From contig NZ_ANMR01000034.1 of NCBI RefSeq assembly GCF_000338275.1, positions 124,001 through 188,000 on the forward strand: 64,000 bases of DNA. The letters are read 5' to 3'. Every line of letters begins with the position of its first letter. Within the stretch, counting starts at the first letter, position 1. A program made the translations under genes and the position numbers. The DNA comes from Staphylococcus xylosus NJ (GTDB lineage Bacteria; Bacillota; Bacilli; Staphylococcales; Staphylococcaceae). Positions 46,503-56,636 of the stretch are shown here, piece by piece. Under the pieces are notes generated by a model. It saw nothing but the letters and a program-made list of their open reading frames with translations, ran no database searches and had not been told where the DNA came from.

Positions 46503-47393
46503 ATGAATAAAGAACAATTTGACAAAGTAAAAAATGGTAAAGGATTCATTGCAGCATTAGACCAAAGTGGTGGTAGTACACCTAAAGCGCTAAGCGACTA
46601 TGGTGTTACTGAAGATCAATACAATAGTGAAGATGAAATGTTCAAACTCGTTCATGACATGCGTACACGTATTGTTTCATCACCTTCATTTAGCTCTGAT
46701 AAAATTGTTGGTGCAATCCTTTTCGAACAAACAATGGATCGTGAAGTAGAAGGTAAACATACTGGTGACTACCTTGCAGATAAAGGTATCGTACCATTCT
46801 TAAAAATAGATAAAGGTTTAGATGAACAAAAAGATGGCGTTCAATTGATGAAACCAATGCCTGAATTAGACGATTTATTAAGCCGTGCAAACGAACATAA
46901 AATTTTTGGAACTAAAATGCGTTCTAATATCTTAGAACTTAATAAAGATGGTATTGATTTAGTAGTTAAACAACAATTTGAAGTAGCTAAACAAATCATT
47001 GCTGCAGGTTTAGTTCCTATTATTGAACCTGAAGTTAATATTAATGCTGAAAACAAAGAAGAAATCGAAGCTTACTTAACTGATTCTATATTAGAAGAAT
47101 TAAATAAATTAACTGATGATCAATTAGTAATGCTTAAAGTAACTATCCCTACTAAAGCAGACCAATATCAATCACTAATTAATCATCCAAACGTTGTTCG
47201 CGTCGTTGCGTTATCTGGTGGTTATAGCAGAGAACATGCTAATGAAGTACTTAAACAAAATAAAGACTTAATCGCAAGTTTCTCTCGTGCACTTATCAAT
47301 GATTTAAATGTAAACCAATCAGATGAAGAATTCGATAGAATTTTAGGCGAAACAGTTGAATCTATCTATGATGCTTCTGTTAATAAAAACTAA
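46503..47393 (+). CDS. fda: Class I fructose-bisphosphate aldolase
   Basis: A 296-residue Schiff-base aldolase cleaving fructose 1,6-bisphosphate into the two triose phosphates, reversibly, in glycolysis and gluconeogenesis. The family start is [19 protein letters not shown], and [13 protein letters not shown] and [14 protein letters not shown] (with the active-site lysine region) are present. It closely follows staphylococcal Fda, including the C-terminal [15 protein letters not shown] stands seven bases before ATG 46503; an in-frame ATG at 46476 lies in front of it and lacks a site. Its nearness to the choline genes is common in staphylococci. Confidence 0.95.
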   Translation: MNKEQFDKVKNGKGFIAALDQSGGSTPKALSDYGVTEDQYNSEDEMFKLVHDMRTRIVSSPSFSSDKIVGAILFEQTMDREVEGKHTGDYLADKGIVPFLKIDKGLDEQKDGVQLMKPMPELDDLLSRANEHKIFGTKMRSNILELNKDGIDLVVKQQFEVAKQIIAAGLVPIIEPEVNINAENKEEIEAYLTDSILEELNKLTDDQLVMLKVTIPTKADQYQSLINHPNVVRVVALSGGYSREHANEVLKQNKDLIASFSRALINDLNVNQSDEEFDRILGETVESIYDASVNKN

Positions 47394-47454
47394 GTATTCA
47401 TTCTTATAGTTTCATAATACGTTTCGCTATATAAATTAAATAATTAAACTTTCT

Positions 47455-47490
47455 GAGGCTGGGACATTATTTTTGTGTTCCAGCCTTAAT
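47455..47490 (+). terminator. terminator of fda
   Basis: AGGCTGGGACA pairs with TGTTCCAGCCT (47456-47486), followed by TAATTTT. It is the typical staphylococcal terminator type. The remaining gap to 47782 shows nothing clear. Confidence 0.82.
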
Positions 47491-47782
47491 TTTCATTGCA
47501 ATATAACTACAATTTACTAAGTTAACGTTAGTTACACCTACACTTCCCCCCCTAAAATCACATATGTGATAATACTATCTCTTGAGCGCTTATATCTCTT
47601 ATATTAGCTGTAACATCGCATATACATGTCTCCATTCACACTTAATATATTGTAATTTATTAGTAACTAGTACTAACAATAGTTGTATCAATTTCTAAAT
47701 AAACTAGCCAACACTGAAAACTATCTATATACTAATATTAATTTATAAAATAACTTTATTTAAAAAACAGGGAGCATACTTA

Positions 47783-48790
47783 ATGAAAAATTATTTACAT
47801 AGATGGGTTATTGAAGCACTAAGTTTTATGGCACTTGGCTTATTTGGTTCACTAATAATCGGGCTGATTTTAGAAACATTAGGAAGTCAAACTTTGATAT
47901 CTCAACTCAATTTATCTTTCTTATCTGAAATAGGCAAGGTAGCTATGTCCGTAACTGGAGCAGCAATTGGTGTTGCTATAGCTTATGGTCTAGGCGCAAA
48001 ACCTCTAGTTATTTTTTCTTGCGTTATCGTTGGGACCCTTGGTTATGACACATTTGGTGGTGGCGCTGTTGGTGCATATATCGCAACACTTATTGTTGTT
48101 GAATTAAGTAGATTTTATGCGGGTAAGACAAAAATAGATATCATCATCACGCCTTTACTTACGATTATAGTTGGTGGTGCAATAGCAAAACTATTTGGTC
48201 CAGCCTTAAATCAATTCATGACTGGCTTAGGAAAAGTGATTATAGTTGGCACAGAACAACAACCATTGATTATGGGCATAGTCGTGTCCGTTATATTTGG
48301 CCTAGCTTTAACAGCCCCTATTTCTAGTGCAGCACTTGCTTTGATGCTTGATTTAAGTGGTTTAGCTGCTGGCGCAGCCACTATTGGATGCGCTTCCCAA
48401 ATGGTCGGATTTGCAGTCAATAGTTATAAAGATAATGGATGGAGTAGCTTACTATCGATTGGTATTGGAACTAGCATGTTACAAGTGCCTAATATTATTA
48501 AAAATCCAATGATTCTCTTACCTCCAACACTTGCAAGTGCGATTGTTGCGCCAATTATGACAACACTATTCCCTATGTCGAATAATCCTGCAGGTGCAGG
48601 TATGGGTACAAGTGGCTTTATAGGTCAAATTATGACGATTAATACGATGGGCGGTTCGGTTCAAACATGGTTACTGATAGCCATATTCCATATTTTGCTA
48701 CCTTCATGTCTCAGCTTTATGTTATATATATTCTTCTTAAATAAGCAATGGATTAAACCAGGAGACCAACGCATCAATATAGCTAGTTAA
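47783..48790 (+). CDS. PfoR-like PTS EIIC-domain membrane protein
   Basis: A 335-residue membrane protein with about nine or ten segments. It belongs to the EIIC-type family first described with clostridial PfoR. Typical segments are ALSFMALGLFGSLIIGLI, LALTAPISSAALALMLDLS, AGAATIGCASQMVGFAVNS and NPAGAGMGTSGFIGQIM. The name PfoR suggests a regulator, but the sequence shows only a transporter-like fold and no DNA-binding domain; no EIIA or EIIB genes are adjacent. The function is unclear. GGGAG precedes ATG. A terminator is shared with the permease gene facing it. Confidence 0.78.
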   Translation: MKNYLHRWVIEALSFMALGLFGSLIIGLILETLGSQTLISQLNLSFLSEIGKVAMSVTGAAIGVAIAYGLGAKPLVIFSCVIVGTLGYDTFGGGAVGAYIATLIVVELSRFYAGKTKIDIIITPLLTIIVGGAIAKLFGPALNQFMTGLGKVIIVGTEQQPLIMGIVVSVIFGLALTAPISSAALALMLDLSGLAAGAATIGCASQMVGFAVNSYKDNGWSSLLSIGIGTSMLQVPNIIKNPMILLPPTLASAIVAPIMTTLFPMSNNPAGAGMGTSGFIGQIMTINTMGGSVQTWLLIAIFHILLPSCLSFMLYIFFLNKQWIKPGDQRINIAS

Positions 48791-48886
48791 AGATATGATA
48801 TGTTAATCAAATTATGATTTTATATTGGTCATTAATCGCTTAGTAACAATTTATTTACTATCGATACTTCATATATAAAAAGAAAA

Positions 48887-48940
48887 AGGTGACTAAATTT
48901 CTATTGCTGCTTAAACCAGCTTATAGAAAACGAGTCACCT
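48887..48940. terminator. bidirectional terminator
   Basis: AGGTGACT (48887-48894) pairs with AGTCACCT (48933-48940), with an inner hairpin and T-rich flanks. It ends the PfoR-like transcript and the gab permease transcript. Confidence 0.78.
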
Positions 48941-48954
48941 ATTTTTATTCAATG

Positions 48955-50355
48955 CTAATTAGATTGGTTCTCACCTTGTATTGGTACTTGTCCACCAGTT
49001 GTCACTCTTCTCTTTTGAGTAAAATAAAGGACAAACGCCACAAAGTACCACGCTAATACGATCAACCACTCTGCTGGCCAAGCGAGTGACGAAGGCATTC
49101 CAGGGAGATAAATAATTATAAATAAAATACTAAGTACCACTGCAATAATACCTATAACTCTACCATTTCTAATACGGTATGGTCTTTCTAAATCAGGCTG
49201 TGTCTTACGCAATTTTAAAAATGAAATTGCTACTAATAGATAGCCTAATACGACTCCAATACCTCCAGCATTAACAATCCATGAAAGTGCTGGTCTCCCT
49301 AATAATGGAGCTACAAATGCAAGCACACCTAAAAATAAAATACCATGTGTTGGTGTTTTGAATTTAGGATGAATATAAGCAAACCATTGCGGAATCATTT
49401 TGTTTTTAGCCATAGCATACAAAATTCTACTACCACCTATAATAAATGCATTCCAACTGGTAATAATGCCTGCGACGCCGCCCAGTACGAGTAAAACGCC
49501 AAATCCACTATGTCCAAAAAGATTTACCATTGCATCAGCTGTAGCTAGACTGCTTTTACCAAGTGCTTTTGGAGATAACCCTGTTGCGACACCAAAAACA
49601 ATAAGCAAATAAAAAATCACAGATGCAATAATCGATAAGATTAAAATACCGCCTATTTTTTTAGAAGGTGCTTTTACCTCTTCAGCAATCTGTGGTATAA
49701 CATCAAACCCAACAAATAGAAAAGGAATCATCATCAATACAGACATTGTTCCACCTACACCATGTTCAAACGGCTTTAAGTTACTGAAATTACCATTAAA
49801 GCCAGCACCAAAAACAAGTAGCAAACCGACCGAAACTATAAAGATTGTAAAGACTGTCTGTATTATCGCTGCAGGTTTAACACCAAAGTAATTTAATGAC
49901 GTTAAGACAATACTCCCTACAGAACCAATTAACACCCATGTTAAGTACACGTCCCATCCAGCAATATTCCACATGAATCCCTGATGTTGAAAAGGAATAA
50001 CATAATCGATTACTGTAGGTAACGCAACCGCCTCAAACGTAATCACTGATACATAGCCAAATAATACTGACCAACCAGAAATAAAAGCAATTCCAGGTGA
50101 AAATGCTTTTTTAACAAAGACAAATCCTCCGCCAGTTTCTGGAATTGCAGAAGCAAGTTCTGCATATGTAAGACCAATTACAATTACTAAAAAGCCTCCT
50201 ATTAAAAAGGCAACAATACTTCCTACAAAACCTGCTGTTGATACCCATTCACCTGATAACACGACCCATCCCCATCCAAGCATGGCACCGATTGCAAGAA
50301 ATAAAACATCAACAATATTCATTGATTTATCAAACTGTGATTTTTGTGATTTCAT
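48955..50355 (-). CDS. APC-family permease of the GABA cluster
   Basis: A 466-residue transporter with about twelve segments. It has IGAMLGWGWVVLSGEW at segment 1, YAELASAIPETGGGFVFVKKAF at the family signature, and VPFLFVGFDVIPQIAEE-type residues at the binding site. It lies directly behind gabR, gabT and gabD on the same strand, so import of 4-aminobutyrate or a precursor such as putrescine is likely. A hairpin (50400-50447) separates it from gabD, so it may have its own transcript level. The substrate is inferred from context. Confidence 0.78.
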   Translation of the reverse strand: MKSQKSQFDKSMNIVDVLFLAIGAMLGWGWVVLSGEWVSTAGFVGSIVAFLIGGFLVIVIGLTYAELASAIPETGGGFVFVKKAFSPGIAFISGWSVLFGYVSVITFEAVALPTVIDYVIPFQHQGFMWNIAGWDVYLTWVLIGSVGSIVLTSLNYFGVKPAAIIQTVFTIFIVSVGLLLVFGAGFNGNFSNLKPFEHGVGGTMSVLMMIPFLFVGFDVIPQIAEEVKAPSKKIGGILILSIIASVIFYLLIVFGVATGLSPKALGKSSLATADAMVNLFGHSGFGVLLVLGGVAGIITSWNAFIIGGSRILYAMAKNKMIPQWFAYIHPKFKTPTHGILFLGVLAFVAPLLGRPALSWIVNAGGIGVVLGYLLVAISFLKLRKTQPDLERPYRIRNGRVIGIIAVVLSILFIIIYLPGMPSSLAWPAEWLIVLAWYFVAFVLYFTQKRRVTTGGQVPIQGENQSN

Positions 50356-50399
50356 TGAACATACCCCATTACATTCTTCAAATTAAAATAATAATTTTA

Positions 50400-50447
50400 C
50401 AAGGTCGGCACAGTAATATAACCTAATTACTGTGCTTACAACCTTGT
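50400..50447 (-). terminator. hairpin between gabD and the permease gene
   Basis: On the minus strand CAAGGT...CACAGTAAT pairs with ATTACTGTG...ACCTTG (50400-50447), followed by TAAAATTATTATTTT. It may be a partial terminator that lowers permease expression. Confidence 0.5.
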
Positions 50448-50528
50448 CTTGACTTAATTATTATTCTTTAAATCTTCAACCCTTGTTTATGTTTCAATTG
50501 AAAGTATTTTAATCATTCATTTCTAAAA

Positions 50529-51908
50529 TTATTCTTGAATAGAAAGATATTTTGTTTCTAAATATGGTTCAATACCTTCTATGCCACCTTCTCTACCATA
50601 ACCGCTTTCTTTCAAACCACCAAATGGTGCATGTGCAGCAGAAGGACCCCCATCGTTCCAACCAATAACGCCATACTCTAATTCATTAAAGAATTTTAGT
50701 CCAGTACGATAGTCATTAGTAAAGAAGTATGATGCTAGACCAAATTCTGTATCATTGGCTATTTGAATAACTTCATCTAAATCTTCATATGTCATAACTG
50801 GTGCAACTGGTCCAAATGTTTCTTCATGCATAGCTTTCATATCTAAATTTGCGTTAGAGATAACTACTGGTTTCAAGAAATTTCCACCTAACGATTGAAT
50901 ATCTTCAATGCTACGCGACAATTCTCCACCTTTCTCTTGCGCATCAGTTATATGAGATAGTACTTTCTTAACAGCTTGTGCATCGATAAGTGGCCCTACT
51001 TTCACGTCACTTTCTAAACCATTACCTACAGTTAGTTCATGCACTTTTTCTATTAATTTCTCTGTATACGTCTCTGCGATATCTTGATGTACATAAATTC
51101 TATTGGCACATATACACGTTTGACCTGCATTTCTAAATTTAGAAGCAATTGTTCCATCAACAGCTGCATCAACATCCGCATCTTTATGCACAATTAACGG
51201 TGCGAGTCCACCTAGTTCCATTGTTACATTTTTAACCTGTTGTGCTGATTGTTCTATCAATGTTTTACCCACTGCAGTTGACCCAGTAAATGTCACTTTA
51301 CTGATTAGTTCATGTTCAGTAAATAAATCACCTGCGTCTTTACCAGATGCAATAATATAAGAAATAGCATCTTTAGGGAATCCAGCTTCATGGGCAAGTT
51401 CTACTAATTTAATTGTAGTTAACGGCGTTTTTACTGCTGGTTTACAAATAATTGTACAACCGGCCGCTAAGGCTGGCGCCATTTTCCGCGTAATCATAGC
51501 TGCTGGGAAATTCCATGGTGTAATTGCACCAACAACGCCTACTGGGAATTTATCGATAATAATTTTTTTAGACGCAGCATTGGCTGGAATTGTGCGACCG
51601 TAAACACGTTTTGCCTCTTCTGCATACCACTTCACATAAGAATTAGCATAAGTCACTTCACCTTTTGCTTCAGCAAGCGGTTTACCACCCTCTAATGTGA
51701 TGAGTCGTGCTAATTCATCTTGATGTTCATCTATAAGTTCTGCCCATTTCAATAATTTAGCAGAACGTTCGTGAGCGTCTACTTTTTTCCATTGTTGAAA
51801 TGCTTTATGTGCTCGTTCCACTTGTGTTTGAATATCTTCGCTACTTGTATAATCTAAGCGTTCAATGACTTCATTGGTAGCTGGGTTAAACACTTCTAAT
51901 TTTGTCAT
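50529..51908 (-). CDS. gabD: Succinate-semialdehyde dehydrogenase GabD
   Basis: A 459-residue aldehyde dehydrogenase oxidising succinate semialdehyde to succinate. The catalytic cysteine is in FRNAGQTCICANRIYVH, the glutamate is in NVTMELGGLAP, and the cofactor loop is in VTFTGSTAVGKTL. The C-terminus has GLKESGYGREGGIEG. The length is a little short of E. coli GabD but complete for the Gram-positive form. It lies 84 bases behind gabT and feeds the product into the citric acid cycle. GGAG stands in front of ATG. Confidence 0.88.
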   Translation of the reverse strand: MTKLEVFNPATNEVIERLDYTSSEDIQTQVERAHKAFQQWKKVDAHERSAKLLKWAELIDEHQDELARLITLEGGKPLAEAKGEVTYANSYVKWYAEEAKRVYGRTIPANAASKKIIIDKFPVGVVGAITPWNFPAAMITRKMAPALAAGCTIICKPAVKTPLTTIKLVELAHEAGFPKDAISYIIASGKDAGDLFTEHELISKVTFTGSTAVGKTLIEQSAQQVKNVTMELGGLAPLIVHKDADVDAAVDGTIASKFRNAGQTCICANRIYVHQDIAETYTEKLIEKVHELTVGNGLESDVKVGPLIDAQAVKKVLSHITDAQEKGGELSRSIEDIQSLGGNFLKPVVISNANLDMKAMHEETFGPVAPVMTYEDLDEVIQIANDTEFGLASYFFTNDYRTGLKFFNELEYGVIGWNDGGPSAAHAPFGGLKESGYGREGGIEGIEPYLETKYLSIQE

Positions 51909-51992
51909 ATTAAAATCTCCTTTTTATTAATCAATTATAAAATACTTACAATTATCCATACCCTATATCAAAAAAGCATAAAGTGTAGTCGC

Positions 51993-53312
51993 TTATGCGA
52001 TACCTTCTTTAGAAATTACAGTCTCAAACACATCAGTTAAAATACGTAATCCTTCATTTAACTCATCATCTGTAATAACTAAAGGTGGTAAAAATCGAAT
52101 AACATTGCCTTTAATACCTGCAGATAACAACAATAAGCCTTTTTCGTTTGCTACTTGGACAAGTTTACCTGTTAATGCTTTATCAGGTTCACCAGTTTCA
52201 GGATCAACTACTTCAAAGGCAACCATTGCACCTAATCTACGTATACTTGAGATTTGATTATATGTTTCGCTCAATGATGTTAAATATGTTTCTATGTTAT
52301 AACCTAGTTGTTCTGCTTTATTGTTTAAATCTTCTGTCTCTATAATTTCAATAACTTTAAGCGCAGCCTCACAAGCCAATGGATTTCCGGCATAAGTACC
52401 ACCTAATTCGCCTGGGGCAGCACTATCAATAATTTCTGATTTACCAACTACACCACTTAACGGAAAGCCTGCAGCTAATGATTTAGAAACTGTGATTAAA
52501 TCTGGTTCAATATCAAAATGTTCTATAGCAAAAGTCTTGCCAGTTCTGGCAAAACCACTTTGAATTTCGTCAGCTACAAAGACAATGCCATTATCTTCAC
52601 AAATCTGTTTGACTGCTTTTACAAATTTAGAATCTGGGATAATGAACCCACCTTCACCTTGAACAGGTTCCATAACAATACAAGCCACATCACTTGGATC
52701 TACTGTTTCTATAAAGAAATCATATAATTTATTGATAATTTGATCTATATAAGCTTCATCCGATAATTCTTCAGATTTTTCAGAAATATTAGGATAAGGT
52801 GCTTGGTAAACTTCTGGTGCAAATGGACCAAAACCAAATTTGTAGGGCTTCACTTTACTTGTCATTGACATAGTTAAATTTGTTCTACCATGAAATCCTC
52901 TTACAAATGAAACGACCGCTTGTCTACCAGTATATTTTCTTGCAATCTTCACTGCATTTTCTACGGCTTCAGCTCCAGAATTCAGCAATATTGATTTTTT
53001 CTCAAAATTACCTGGTGTAATCTCTGTTAACTTTTGTGCTAAGTTAAGATAACTCTCATACATAATGACATTAAATCCTGGATGTATAAATTTATCTAAT
53101 TGTGTTTTTAAATGTTTCGTAATTTCAGGATGCGTATGGCCCACATTTAATGTTCCAATTGCACCGGCAAAATCAATAAACACATTGCCTTCAACATCTT
53201 TAATAGTTGCACTTTGCGCTTCATCAGCAACATGCAGATTTCCGTTTCCTACACCACGAGCTACATATTTTTCACGTTGTTCTTTATAATAATTAAATTT
53301 ATCTGACATCAT
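51993..53312 (-). CDS. gabT: 4-aminobutyrate aminotransferase GabT
   Basis: A 439-residue class III aminotransferase converting GABA and 2-oxoglutarate to succinate semialdehyde and glutamate. The cofactor lysine is in LITVSKSLAAGFPLSGVVG, and other family blocks are NSGAEAVENAVKIARKYTG, FVADEIQSGFARTGK and GTYAGNPLACEAALKVI. It is followed by gabD and preceded by gabR, which fits the GABA pathway. The promoter region between gabR and gabT (53313-53420) holds two direct GTACCAG repeats, a likely GabR target. GGAGG stands in front of ATG. Confidence 0.9.
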   Translation of the reverse strand: MMSDKFNYYKEQREKYVARGVGNGNLHVADEAQSATIKDVEGNVFIDFAGAIGTLNVGHTHPEITKHLKTQLDKFIHPGFNVIMYESYLNLAQKLTEITPGNFEKKSILLNSGAEAVENAVKIARKYTGRQAVVSFVRGFHGRTNLTMSMTSKVKPYKFGFGPFAPEVYQAPYPNISEKSEELSDEAYIDQIINKLYDFFIETVDPSDVACIVMEPVQGEGGFIIPDSKFVKAVKQICEDNGIVFVADEIQSGFARTGKTFAIEHFDIEPDLITVSKSLAAGFPLSGVVGKSEIIDSAAPGELGGTYAGNPLACEAALKVIEIIETEDLNNKAEQLGYNIETYLTSLSETYNQISSIRRLGAMVAFEVVDPETGEPDKALTGKLVQVANEKGLLLLSAGIKGNVIRFLPPLVITDDELNEGLRILTDVFETVISKEGIA

Positions 53313-53384
53313 GAAACCTCCTATAACTTAAATACAAATGCTATTTCATTTATTGTCTAAAAATTTAAAATATTATTGGTGTTC

Positions 53385-53420
53385 TGTAAAGTACCAGTTT
53401 GACTTTTCAGATGGTACCAG
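53385..53420 (-). promoter_or_regulatory. gabT promoter with two direct GTACCAG repeats
   Basis: GTACCAG occurs at 53391-53397 and 53414-53420, starting 23 bases apart, about two helical turns. Reading on the minus strand they lie directly upstream of TTTACA (53390-53385), a -35-like element. In Bacillus, GabR recognises direct ATACCA repeats at gabT. The second copy lies inside the end of gabR. Confidence 0.5.
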
Positions 53421-54807
53421 ATGTAGCACTGATTACTTTTTTTAAGCGCTGAACCGCTTCAGGTATTTGCTGTTGTTCGATTTTAGAGAAACCAATAATC
53501 AATGTCTTTCGCTCACTATTATTTTGAAGCGCTTTCACATTAAAACGATTTATTGTATAAAGCTCTAATTTATATTCCTTAGCTCGGGCCTCAATTTCTT
53601 CATAAGTATACGGTGAAACAACCTCAATAATAAAATGTAAACCTGCTTGCGTATCTTTGATATCAATATTATTACCAAATGTCATTTGCAATTCCTCAAT
53701 AAGATACTCCCTCTTTTTACCGTATAACTGATGCATCCTTTTTAGATATTTTTCGTAGTGTCCTTCTTTAATCAATAAATTTAATGTTAAAGCATTTAAT
53801 ATTGAAAAATCTGGAATTGTACTTTGGTTTTGTACTTCAAATTTTTGAACTAATTTCGTTGGTAATATCATATAACTGATACGCAACGCTGGCATTAATG
53901 TTTTGGAAAATGTGCCTAGATATATTACACGTTCATTTTTATCAAAACTAAATAATGAGGGGATATTATCCGTTTCATATTTGAACTCACTATCATAATC
54001 ATCTTCAATAATATAGCTATGTGTTTTACTCGCCCAGTTTAATAAGCTTATACGTCTAGATACAGGCATAATTGTACCCATAGGAAATTGATGCGAAGGT
54101 GTCACAATAATAGCATCTGGTTGAATCTTTTTAATTTCTTCTATAGAAATACCTTTATTATCTAATGAAACAGGAACCATTTGTGTTTGTGTTTGCTGCA
54201 ATATAGTTCTGAACCTAGAATAGCCTGGATTTTCAACAGTAATCTTCACATTTTCAGACATGAGTTGTATCAATTTCATTAATAATGTATTGGTACCTGA
54301 ACCAATAATTATTTGTTCTGGATGACATTGAATACCTCTTTGATAAGATACTAATTTAGCTATAGATTGTCTTAGTTCTATAGGTCCTTTCACATTAGGG
54401 ATTGATGATAGGTATTGATCATATTCTTGAAAAACACGTTTGGTTAACTTTGTCCATATATCTATTGGGAATTCAGATATGTCGGTACTCATATGAGAAA
54501 ATGAATAGTCATAATTTATTTCTGCAGCACTTTCATATGAAGTGTGCAAATTATGTGCATCTGGGTTAATTATTAATTTATCTAATGGTTCTACAAAATA
54601 TCCTTTCCGTTCTTCAGTATAGATGTAACCTTCTGCTAATAATTGTTCATATGCAGCTTTAACACTATTCACGCTTACATTCATATGTTTTGCCATATTT
54701 CTTTTAGAAGGCAATTTTTCATGACTTTCATATTTAGAATCTAGCATATCCGACTTTAAATGATTATATAATCGTCTATAAATATATTGATTTGTATCAC
54801 CCTGCAT
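53407..54807 (-). CDS. gabR: MocR/GabR-type regulator, GntR HTH fused to aminotransferase domain
   Basis: A 466-residue regulator. Residues about 1-75 are a GntR-type winged HTH (LPSKRNMAKHMNVSVNSVKAAYEQLLAEGYI), and from about 110 a class I aminotransferase fold follows, with the PLP lysine in VIYLGTFSKTLMPALRISYMI. GabR proteins sense GABA through PLP chemistry and activate gabT and gabD. Unlike in Bacillus, where it is divergent, this gene is upstream of gabT on the same strand, only 94 bases away. Two direct repeats lie between them. Its own promoter was not pinned down. Confidence 0.85.
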   Translation of the reverse strand: MQGDTNQYIYRRLYNHLKSDMLDSKYESHEKLPSKRNMAKHMNVSVNSVKAAYEQLLAEGYIYTEERKGYFVEPLDKLIINPDAHNLHTSYESAAEINYDYSFSHMSTDISEFPIDIWTKLTKRVFQEYDQYLSSIPNVKGPIELRQSIAKLVSYQRGIQCHPEQIIIGSGTNTLLMKLIQLMSENVKITVENPGYSRFRTILQQTQTQMVPVSLDNKGISIEEIKKIQPDAIIVTPSHQFPMGTIMPVSRRISLLNWASKTHSYIIEDDYDSEFKYETDNIPSLFSFDKNERVIYLGTFSKTLMPALRISYMILPTKLVQKFEVQNQSTIPDFSILNALTLNLLIKEGHYEKYLKRMHQLYGKKREYLIEELQMTFGNNIDIKDTQAGLHFIIEVVSPYTYEEIEARAKEYKLELYTINRFNVKALQNNSERKTLIIGFSKIEQQQIPEAVQRLKKVISATSGTI

Positions 54808-54890
54808 AGTTACACCTCTCTATTATTCAATAAATAAATTATTATTAACATTAGCTATAGTAATTCATGATTTTATAAATTATATCATAT

Positions 54891-54924
54891 AAAAAGCAAC
54901 AGTTATCCTTCTGACAACTGTTGC
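54891..54924 (-). terminator. terminator of cls
   Basis: On the minus strand GCAACAGTT (54924-54916) pairs with AACTGTTGC (54904-54896), followed by TTTTT (54895-54891). It lies about 50 bases after the cls stop and upstream of the gabR start, so it separates the two transcripts. Confidence 0.88.
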
Positions 54925-54970
54925 CTTAAATTCTATTTATTACCTTTTTTCGCGCTAAAATAATTTTTAT

Positions 54971-56455
54971 TTATAATATAGGGGAAGCTAATTTTGCAAT
55001 AGCTTGTTTAAATTTAATCCAATTAGAACGCTGATTATAGCGATCTTCTGTCAATTCTTGTGATACTTTCAAATCTTCAAAGAAAGCGTCTTTAAGTTCT
55101 TTAGTAATACGTTCATCATACATAAATGCGTTGATTTCAAAGTTTAATTCAAAACTTCGAATATCCATATTGGCAGAACCTACACTTGCAACTTCATCAT
55201 CAATAATCATCATCTTAGAATGGATAAAGCCATTTTCATATGTATAAACTTTAACACCATCTCGTATAAGCTGAGCCACGCTTGAAATTGTAGCCCAATA
55301 TACAAATATATGATCTGGTTTGCAAGGTATAATCAAACGTACATCCACACCTGACTTAGCAGCAATACGTAAAGCATTAATATAACCTTTATCTGGAATA
55401 AAGTACGGACTATGCATATAAATAGATTTCTCAGCTTTCATAATCATCTTCATGTAACCAAATTCAATTTGATGCCAATTATCACTTGGTGCACTGAGTG
55501 CTAATTGCATGGATACATCGCCGCCTTGATCCGCATTTTCTGGAAAATATTTTTCATTATAATCTAATTGCTCACGTTTAGCTTGAGAATTCCAATCATG
55601 AATAAAGCTTAGCTGTAATGCATCTACACCATCACCTCTAACTCTTAGATGTGTATCTCGCCAATAACCAAATTTTTCATTTAATCCTAAATATTCATCT
55701 CCAATATTAAAACCACCGACATAACCAGTCATACCATCAATGACAACAATTTTACGGTGATTTCTATTATTCACCCTAAAATTGATTAAAGGAATTTTGG
55801 CTTGAAAGAATGCTTCAACTTGGCCACCCGCTTCTTGGAATGATTTGAATTTTGATTTGTGGACAGATTTTGAACCTACTGCATCATATAATAATTTTAC
55901 TTCTAATCCTTCATTTGCTTTTTCTTCTAAAATATTAACAATTTCAGTACCTAAGCCATCTAACTCTAAAACATAATATTCCATATGAATATAGGACTTA
56001 GCACTACGTAAGTCTTCTTTCATTTGAGTAAATAAATCATGACCATCCGTATAAATATCTACATTATTATTATCACTTAAAAATGAAGGTTCTTTTGTTA
56101 ATAACGTTGTTGCAATATCTTTGTGCTTCCTTACAATTGGATTATCTGAATCGCTAATTTTATTTGTTGATTTCTTCAATTGAGATTCTACACGTTTCAT
56201 ACCATCTTCTATTTGATTATGTGCAAAGCCTCGCTCCCGTTTCTTACGCACACCTCTACCAAAGAAGATATAAATAAAGAATCCTAATATAGGCATAACA
56301 AAGAGTAAGAACAACCATGCCCAAGTTGCTGTCGCATCTCTTCTATCTCTATCTAAAAATACAATTAACAATGCTAATATAATATTCACTACGAAGAAAA
56401 ATGCTAAAACACCTCGATAGATTGGACTAACACTTGGATCAAAAATTAACTGCAT
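54971..56455 (-). CDS. cls: Cardiolipin synthase
   Basis: A 494-residue membrane enzyme condensing two phosphatidylglycerols to cardiolipin. The N-terminus has two membrane segments (about residues 12-32 and 43-63), followed by two phospholipase D motifs: NHRKIVVIDGMTGYVGGFN (about 230) and IHSKMMIIDDEVASVGSANM (about 405). The length and arrangement are those of staphylococcal Cls. It stands alone on its own transcript, ended by a strong terminator. No neighbour explains its regulation. Confidence 0.93.
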   Translation of the reverse strand: MQLIFDPSVSPIYRGVLAFFFVVNIILALLIVFLDRDRRDATATWAWLFLLFVMPILGFFIYIFFGRGVRKKRERGFAHNQIEDGMKRVESQLKKSTNKISDSDNPIVRKHKDIATTLLTKEPSFLSDNNNVDIYTDGHDLFTQMKEDLRSAKSYIHMEYYVLELDGLGTEIVNILEEKANEGLEVKLLYDAVGSKSVHKSKFKSFQEAGGQVEAFFQAKIPLINFRVNNRNHRKIVVIDGMTGYVGGFNIGDEYLGLNEKFGYWRDTHLRVRGDGVDALQLSFIHDWNSQAKREQLDYNEKYFPENADQGGDVSMQLALSAPSDNWHQIEFGYMKMIMKAEKSIYMHSPYFIPDKGYINALRIAAKSGVDVRLIIPCKPDHIFVYWATISSVAQLIRDGVKVYTYENGFIHSKMMIIDDEVASVGSANMDIRSFELNFEINAFMYDERITKELKDAFFEDLKVSQELTEDRYNQRSNWIKFKQAIAKLASPIL

Positions 56456-56636
56456 AAACTCACCTCATTGTGCTTGGTTTATCGAAAGATTTATAAAACT
56501 ATCAAAATATTTACTAATTAAATTAAATATCAAACTTGTATATTACTAAAAATGCAACGCTTATTAAAGCCAATTATATTGTAAAATTCTTAATTTTACC
56601 ATCCTCTTTAGTCTATTATTTATAAAATGGTTTATA

